Positions 58,750-64,000 of a stretch of DNA of 64,000 nt are shown here, piece after piece. The stretch spans positions 19,266,285-19,330,284 of the forward strand of contig CM044960.1 in assembly GCA_024516035.1 (NCBI GenBank), written 5' to 3'. Within the stretch, counting starts at the first letter, position 1, and every line of letters begins with the position of its first letter. The notes beneath the pieces were generated by a model. The model ran no database searches. It worked only from the letters and a program-made list of their open reading frames with translations, and was not told the DNA's origin. The DNA is from Bactericera cockerelli. Its lineage: Eukaryota; Arthropoda; Insecta; Hemiptera; Triozidae. A program made the position numbers and the translations under genes.

Positions 58750-60660
58750 GCGTTAAGTTGACAGCCCCCAGAATCATTTGTGTGAAGAGAAAGATTTTAC
58801 TCGTTTCAGTTGACCCCCCAGTAACGATATTTTAGACAGTTTTGACTCGTTTTGTACTTTGCCACTCTAGACACAAAATTTTTTTGTACCTACGTTCGAA
58901 TAACCCCCAGGCTGCTTCTTAACGTTAAGTTAGCAGCCCACCAGAACGGATTGAGTTGGACTAGGTTTATTGGATTCGGCTCGTTTGTACCGTTTTGTGC
59001 CAAAAATATTTTTCTCCTGCGACCTTTCGTTCCCGAGATATTGACATTGAAAAAGTCACTTTTTGGCGGAAAATTTTTTTCTTGAATTTTCGGATTTTTT
59101 TATACCATCGTTTTGTACTCGTTTTGTGCTCAACTTTGTCATCAAAACTTATTTTGTACCCCTACCGTTCTCGAGATATAGACCCCCCCAGGTGGGCTGC
59201 TATCTTAACGTTAAGTTAGCAGCCCACCAGAACGGATTGAGTTGGGACTAGGTTTATTGGATTCGGCTCGTTTTGTACCGTTTTGTGCCAAAAATATTTT
59301 TCTCCTGCGACCTTTCGTTCCCGAGATATTGACATTTGAAAAAGTCACTTTTTGGCGGGAAAAATTTTTTTTCTTGGAATTTTCGGGATTTTTTTATACC
59401 ATCGTTTTGTACTCGTTTTGTGCTCTAACTTTTGTCATCAAAACTTTTTTTGTACCCCTACCGTTCTCGAGATATAGACCCCCCCCAGGTGGGCTGCTAT
59501 CTTAACGTTAAGTTAGCAGCCCACCAGAACGGATTGAGTTGGGACTAGGTTTATTGGATTCGGCTCGTTTTGTACCGTTTTGTGCCAAAAATATTTTTCT
59601 CCTGCGACCTTTCGTTCCCGAGATATTGACATTTGAAAAAGTCACTTTTTGGCGGGAAAATTTTTTTTCTTGGAATTTTCGGGATTTTTTTATACCATCG
59701 TTTTGTACTCGTTTTGTGCTCAACTTTTGTCATCAAAACTTTTTTGTACCCCTACCGTTCTCGAGATATAGACCCCCCCCAGTGGCTGCTATCTTAACGT
59801 TAGTTAGCAGCCCACAGAACGGATTGGTTGGGACTAGGTTTATTGGATTCGGCCGTCGTTTTGTACCGTTTTGTTGCCAAAATTTTTTCTGGCTTTTCAG
59901 ATATTTTTAACATCGATTTTGTACTGTTTTGTACCTCCACTTTTTTCACAAAATTTTTGTACCCCTACCTTCTCGAGATATAGACCCCCCCCAGGTGGGC
60001 TGCTATCTTAACGTTAAGTTAGCAGCCCACCAGAACGGATTGAGTTGGGACTAGGTTTATTGGATTCGGCTCGTTTTGTACCGTTTTGTGCCAAAAATAT
60101 TTTTCTCCTGCGACCTTTCGTTCCCGAGATATTGACATCTGAAAAAGTCACTTTTTGGCGGGAAAATTTTTTTTCTTGGAATTTTCGGGATTTTTTTATA
60201 CCATCGTTTTGTGCTCTAACTTTTGTCATCAAAACTTTTTTTGTAGCCCTACCGTTCTCAAGCTATAGACCCCCCCCAGGTGGGCTGCTATCTTAACGTT
60301 AAGTTAGCAGCCCACCAGAACGGATTGAGTTGAGACTAGGTTTATTGGATTCGGCTCGTTTTGTACCGTTTTGTGCCAAAAATATTTTTCTCCTGCGACC
60401 TTTCGTTCCTGAGATATTGACATCTGAAAAAGTCACTTTTTGGCGGGAAAATTTTTTTTCTTGGAATTTTCGGGATTTTTTTATACCATCGTTTTGTACT
60501 CGTTTTGTGCTCCAACTTTTGTTTTCAAAACTTTTTTTGTACCCCTACCGTTCTCGAGATATAGACCCCCCCCAGGTGGGCTGCTATCTTAACGTTAAGT
60601 TAGCAGCCCACCAGAACGGATTGAGTTGAGACTAGGTTTATTGGATTCGACTAGGTTTAT
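58750..60660. repeat. Tandem satellite, ~290-bp units with palindromic junctions
   Basis: The palindrome CTTAACGTTAAG marks unit starts at 58918, 59204, 59501, 59793 (variant), 60007, 60292 and 60588. Spacings are 286, 297, 292, 214, 285 and 296 bp. A shortened, diverged first unit starts near 58750. Units carry CGTTTTGTACCGTTTTGTGC, CGTTCCCGAGATATTGACAT and GTTCTCGAGATATAGACC. At each junction GGTGGGCTGCTA and TAGCAGCCCACC flank the palindrome, making a 38-bp inverted repeat with one mismatched pair. The short frames on both strands are by-products of the repetition. Confidence 0.9.
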
Positions 60661-61985
60661 TGGAGCAAGTCAAAAGTGTCTAAAATGTAAGCCGGCTGTG
60701 TAAACAAACATTATTATCAGTGCAACCTGCGGAAGGTTGGTTCAGTGTAGTACCTGTTCTATCGTCTTTATATCTGTGATAAAAATGTCTAAAAGAAAAC
60801 TGTATAGTTTTATAGGTAAAGAAGAAGTCAAGTAAATTCGAAATTTACTTTGTGGTAAGTAATTTATTTTCTTTATATGTTTATTTGAGGGTCAAAGATA
60901 CCTCTGCAAAGTATATCTCTGTCTCTTTCTAGCACAATTGTTGACATGAGTTAGACAAAGAAAGATGATGTGTGATACAGGGTGGCGTTGTTAGCATTGA
61001 TTTCACGACCCTCTTCAACACATTGTCTTTTTGTACTTCCACTGCCTACCTTTTTTTAACAGTGTTTTATACCTAATTATTTACCCATTTTTAGCTCCCA
61101 TATCGCTAATTGGGGATCTATTGTTCTTTTTACAAAGTCAAAAGTTTGGGTCGTCTACAAACACCCTGTATACGAGGTCTGTAATTTGAAAGAAAAAATC
61201 TACTGGACCGTAGCGCTTCGTTTCTTTCCGAAACAACTCGACCTGATGAACAAACAAAACAATGCATGTGGGACATGCACTGGACCTTAAGGACTGTTCT
61301 AGTGAATTTTATACTGGAGTGTAGCGGCGCTTCTATGGTTGCATGTGGGACATGCACTGGACCGTAAAAGGTTAATCGGGAATTATAAATAAGGCGATAT
61401 TATTATTATTCAACGTGCTAGCGACGCTGACCTAATGGCCTTATATACGTAAAATTATGTATAAGGATTGTGAAAAACAAACACGTGGAGGGATTCTGGC
61501 ACAGGGAATAATTCTCTCGCTGTGATTGTGTGAAGAAAATCCCATGATTTTCCAAGTTTTCCCACTTACTTTAAGGATCACCATAAATATTGGATCATGA
61601 ATATGAAGCTATAAAATACCCTCTAGTTTTGATTTATACTTGAAGATAATTGTGTTTTTTTGTTGTATTAAACTCTATTCAAATTATTGCAAAGTGTGGG
61701 ATAATTGCCTTAGGCAATATCTACCATCAAACCAATGATCTTGCATAACTGAAAAACCGAATTAATTGGTACCTACTTGAATAAATTTCAATTTACTCAC
61801 AAAATATGCAAATGGAAATCAAATTAATATACTATACCTACCTAATTGTGTTTATTCAGATTCGAATGACACAATGGTTGATCTTAAAAGTAATGCTAAT
61901 ACAAACAAATATTAATATACCTAATTTTAAAAACCTCAGGACTTTTACATCTTGGTGCAATCGAACTCCAATCTGCCTGAACATA
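60661..61985. other. Spacer right of the satellite
   Basis: GCATGTGGGACATGCACTGG occurs at 61265 and again at 61344, each in a CATGTGGGACATG partial palindrome and followed by ACC. The 61090-61375 block may be a small piggyBac-like repeat, since it ends AAAAGGTTAA. No gene. Confidence 0.4.
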
Positions 61986-61987
61986 TA

Positions 61988-62868
61988 CAGGGTGAGCATA
62001 AAGTCTCACCCCACCCCCCGTATCTCGAGAATGGCTGAAAATACAAGAAAACGCAAAAACCCGTATTCCTTAATTTTTGGGAGGATTAATTTTCAGCCAA
62101 AAAAATTTTGCCTACAGGGCCCCAGTCAGGCTGGGCATGGACCAACTTTAAAATCTTAAATAGAATAGTATGTCTTGTGGCATATTGTTTTAAAGGTCTC
62201 ATAGAGAGAAGTTCATTACAAAAATTTCAGTGATCTACGAACTACCGTTCTCGAGATACAGGGTCGGACGTCCTGCGTAATATCCATATATTTTGACCTA
62301 TAACTCGTTGACCGTAAATTCCAGAAAAATGAAATTTGTTGATAATAACTCCTTATGGCTAGAACTTTCGAACAAGTCAAAACTTGATTGGTTTTTTAGT
62401 TAAAAATTTTCGGACTGTTCGTCCGGCTGGCTGACGAAACCGGCCAGAAACTAATATCAACAGAGTATGTCGAGTTATACCTCCTTCGACAGGGCTTGTC
62501 ATAAGGAGTTATTATCAACAAATTTTATTTTTCTATAATTTACGGTTAACGAGTTATAGGTCAAAATATATGGATATTACGCAGGACGTTCGACCCTGTA
62601 TCTCGAGAACGGTAAGTTGTAGCTCACTGAAATTTTTGTAATGAACTTTTCTCTATGAGACCTTTAAAACAATATGCCACAAGACATACCATTCTATTTA
62701 AGATTTTAAAGTTGGTCCATGCCCAGCCTGACTGGGGCCGTGTAGGCAATTTTTTTCGGCTGAAAATTAATCCCCCTAAAAATGAAGTAATACGGGTTTT
62801 TGCGTTTTCTTGTATTTTCAGCCATTCTCGAGATACGGGGGGTGGGGTGAGACTTTATGCTCACCCTG
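61988..62868. mobile_element. Fold-back DNA element with ~370-bp inverted arms
   Basis: Left arm 61988-62357 and right arm 62500-62868 are reverse complements with scattered differences. Tips CAGGGTGAGCATAAAGTCTC and the inverse are flanked by TATA on both sides. The spacer is 142 bp and G/C-richer (CGTCCGGCTGGCTGACG). Non-coding. Confidence 0.9.
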
Positions 62869-62897
62869 TATATGAGAGGTATATATGTATTATAATT

Positions 62898-63835
62898 ATA
62901 CAGGGTGGACCAAAAAAACGTTTACACCCGTTAATGGTAGATTACTGACGACATTTCCAGGCCGGATCTGGAATCCGTTTTTTCGGATTCGCCTTCGTAA
63001 CTGCACAAAGTGATTTTTTGTAACTTTCCAAAAAAGTCCGGCTTTGGCTTATTCTTCGGGTCAGTGATTTGTTTCTGTTTAAGATGAGTTGATTCTGAAC
63101 ATTTCTGCAGAAAGCCAACAAAATTTCGATGTTTCTAGCTACACTACTTTGTTTTTTACGATTTGGTTTGGCATCTTTTTTGACACCTGAATAGAAAAAA
63201 AATTCTCATGTAAGTTTTTTACACTTTGAAACACTCAAGATTTTCCCGAGCAAATTTTGGCACAGACATGGGCAAGTTTGATAAAAGTTGGCGGCCACCC
63301 CAAGGATGCTAAAAAATAATTTTACGATTTTTTATCACGTGATCTTCTGGGAAAACGAACCAGGTAAGTCTCAAAAAATGATGTTCAAAATCTTAAAAGT
63401 GTTGACCGTGTAAGGTCGTCTTGTACTCAAAGAGTAATTAGCTATTTATGTCTGATAATTATTTTCCTTGGAATTAATTAAAGGCCAGTCAAATGAATGA
63501 TTGTTTGTTTCTCGATGATAGTTTTCAAGCATATTTTTCTGCATTCTATGAAATATTATTTTTAAACTTCTTGAGTTTTTTTAGTACAAGTTACATAATA
63601 ATTATTATTCGGATGCTGAAATGGCAGATTTGCATTCTGCAGAATATGGAGCTGCCAACAGGAACATTTGGGATCACGTGAAAAACATAGTTTACGAAAT
63701 ACCAGTGGAGACGCAAGAGTAGCAGAATCTGGTAGCAAGAATCCTGTTGGCATTTGATGACCTGACAGAAAAACCTGAAATCTTCCGCAACATTAGACGG
63801 AACATGATTTGCTGTCTCTGGCGTTCGGACCCGGG
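62898..63835 (+). pseudogene. Decayed mariner-type transposon with C-terminal transposase remnant
   Basis: A TATACAGGGTGGACCAAAAA terminus at 62896 is typical of mariner-like ends. At about 63660-63820 a frame reads DHVKNIVYEIPVETQE, a stop codon, then QNLVARILLAFDDLTEKPEI and FRNIRRNM. This resembles the C-terminal segment after the catalytic DDE/D core in insect mariner-type transposases (HLKNIVYQTPVET..). The stop, and the absence of the upstream catalytic part, show it is dead. Confidence 0.6.
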
Positions 63836-63895
63836 TGGGATCTTCCGCATGGCAAGTGACTAGCTTACCACTGAGCTAATCGTGCGCTTCTAATC
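63815..63895 (-). mobile_element. tRNA-derived SINE head
   Basis: On the minus strand: TTAGCTCAGTGGTAAGCTAG, CACTTGCCATGCGGAAGATC, CCCACCCGGGTCCGAA. A tRNA-like head related to those at 41263-41345 and 49520-49605. Box B is diverged (GGTCCGAA). Confidence 0.55.
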
Positions 63896-64000
63896 GTTTC
63901 TCATTGAACATACTCAGACAAAATGTTTATTTTTAATACCTTTTTGATTATACCCAAATAGTATAAAACATAATAAAATTTTATTCATTTTACAAAATAT

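Noticed and set aside
59239..60629. Repeated 70-120 codon frames on both strands of the satellite
   Set aside because: They come from repetition of one AT-rich unit; unit length is not a multiple of three and there is no conserved start, domain or codon bias.

Overview
The window is 64 kb of AT-rich nuclear DNA from an animal, most likely an insect or another arthropod. The V-ATPase A subunit reads like insect Vha68, ribosomal protein L27a like an arthropod copy, introns follow GT-AG, and the spacer is full of tRNA-derived SINEs, 5S-rRNA-derived SINEs, MITEs and non-LTR retrotransposons. Short TACCTACC/AGGTAGGT words recur in the spacer. I could not fix the order; a hemipteroid insect is only a guess.

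Seven host genes can be assembled exon by exon. From left to right they are: Vha68 (V-ATPase catalytic subunit A, one uninterrupted coding exon, +, 3940-5787); taspase-1 (8 coding exons, +, 12695-19143); RpL27a (4 coding exons, -, 20675-33603), convergent with taspase; a small mitochondrial-type single-pass membrane protein resembling the Deltameth_res/COX7 family (4 exons, +, 36026-38293); SPARC/osteonectin (7 coding exons, +, 44760-52873); an LRRC51-like leucine-rich-repeat protein (one exon, +, 53464-54060); and a C2H2 zinc-finger protein (3 coding exons, +, 55391-58726). These are unrelated housekeeping or structural genes; nothing suggests an operon or a common pathway.

The most notable region is the 10.9-kb third intron of RpL27a. 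It carries eleven copies of three box C/D snoRNA-like sequences (called A, B and C here) in the sense of the gene. They form three tandem units: A-B-C, A-A-B-C and A-A-B-C in window order. The middle unit has been invaded by a terminal-inverted-repeat DNA transposon that itself carries a 5S SINE, by a Tc1-like MITE and by an intact 977-codon retrotransposon with a restriction-like endonuclease. Its B and C copies are decayed. The flanking units act as empty-site controls for the insertions.

A second notable point is SPARC. The 5' splice site after the follistatin-domain exon has been amplified into seven donors exactly 21 nt apart, all in the same phase and with an open frame between them. 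Choice of donor could therefore add 0 to 42 residues in 7-residue steps.

The rest is repeat-rich spacer: a 5'-truncated RTE-like LINE with a 763-codon frame (about 9417-11673), two long fold-back elements (39413-40545 and 61988-62868), a 290-bp tandem satellite with a 38-bp near-palindrome at each junction (58750-60660) just after the zinc-finger gene, and a decayed mariner-type transposase at the right edge.
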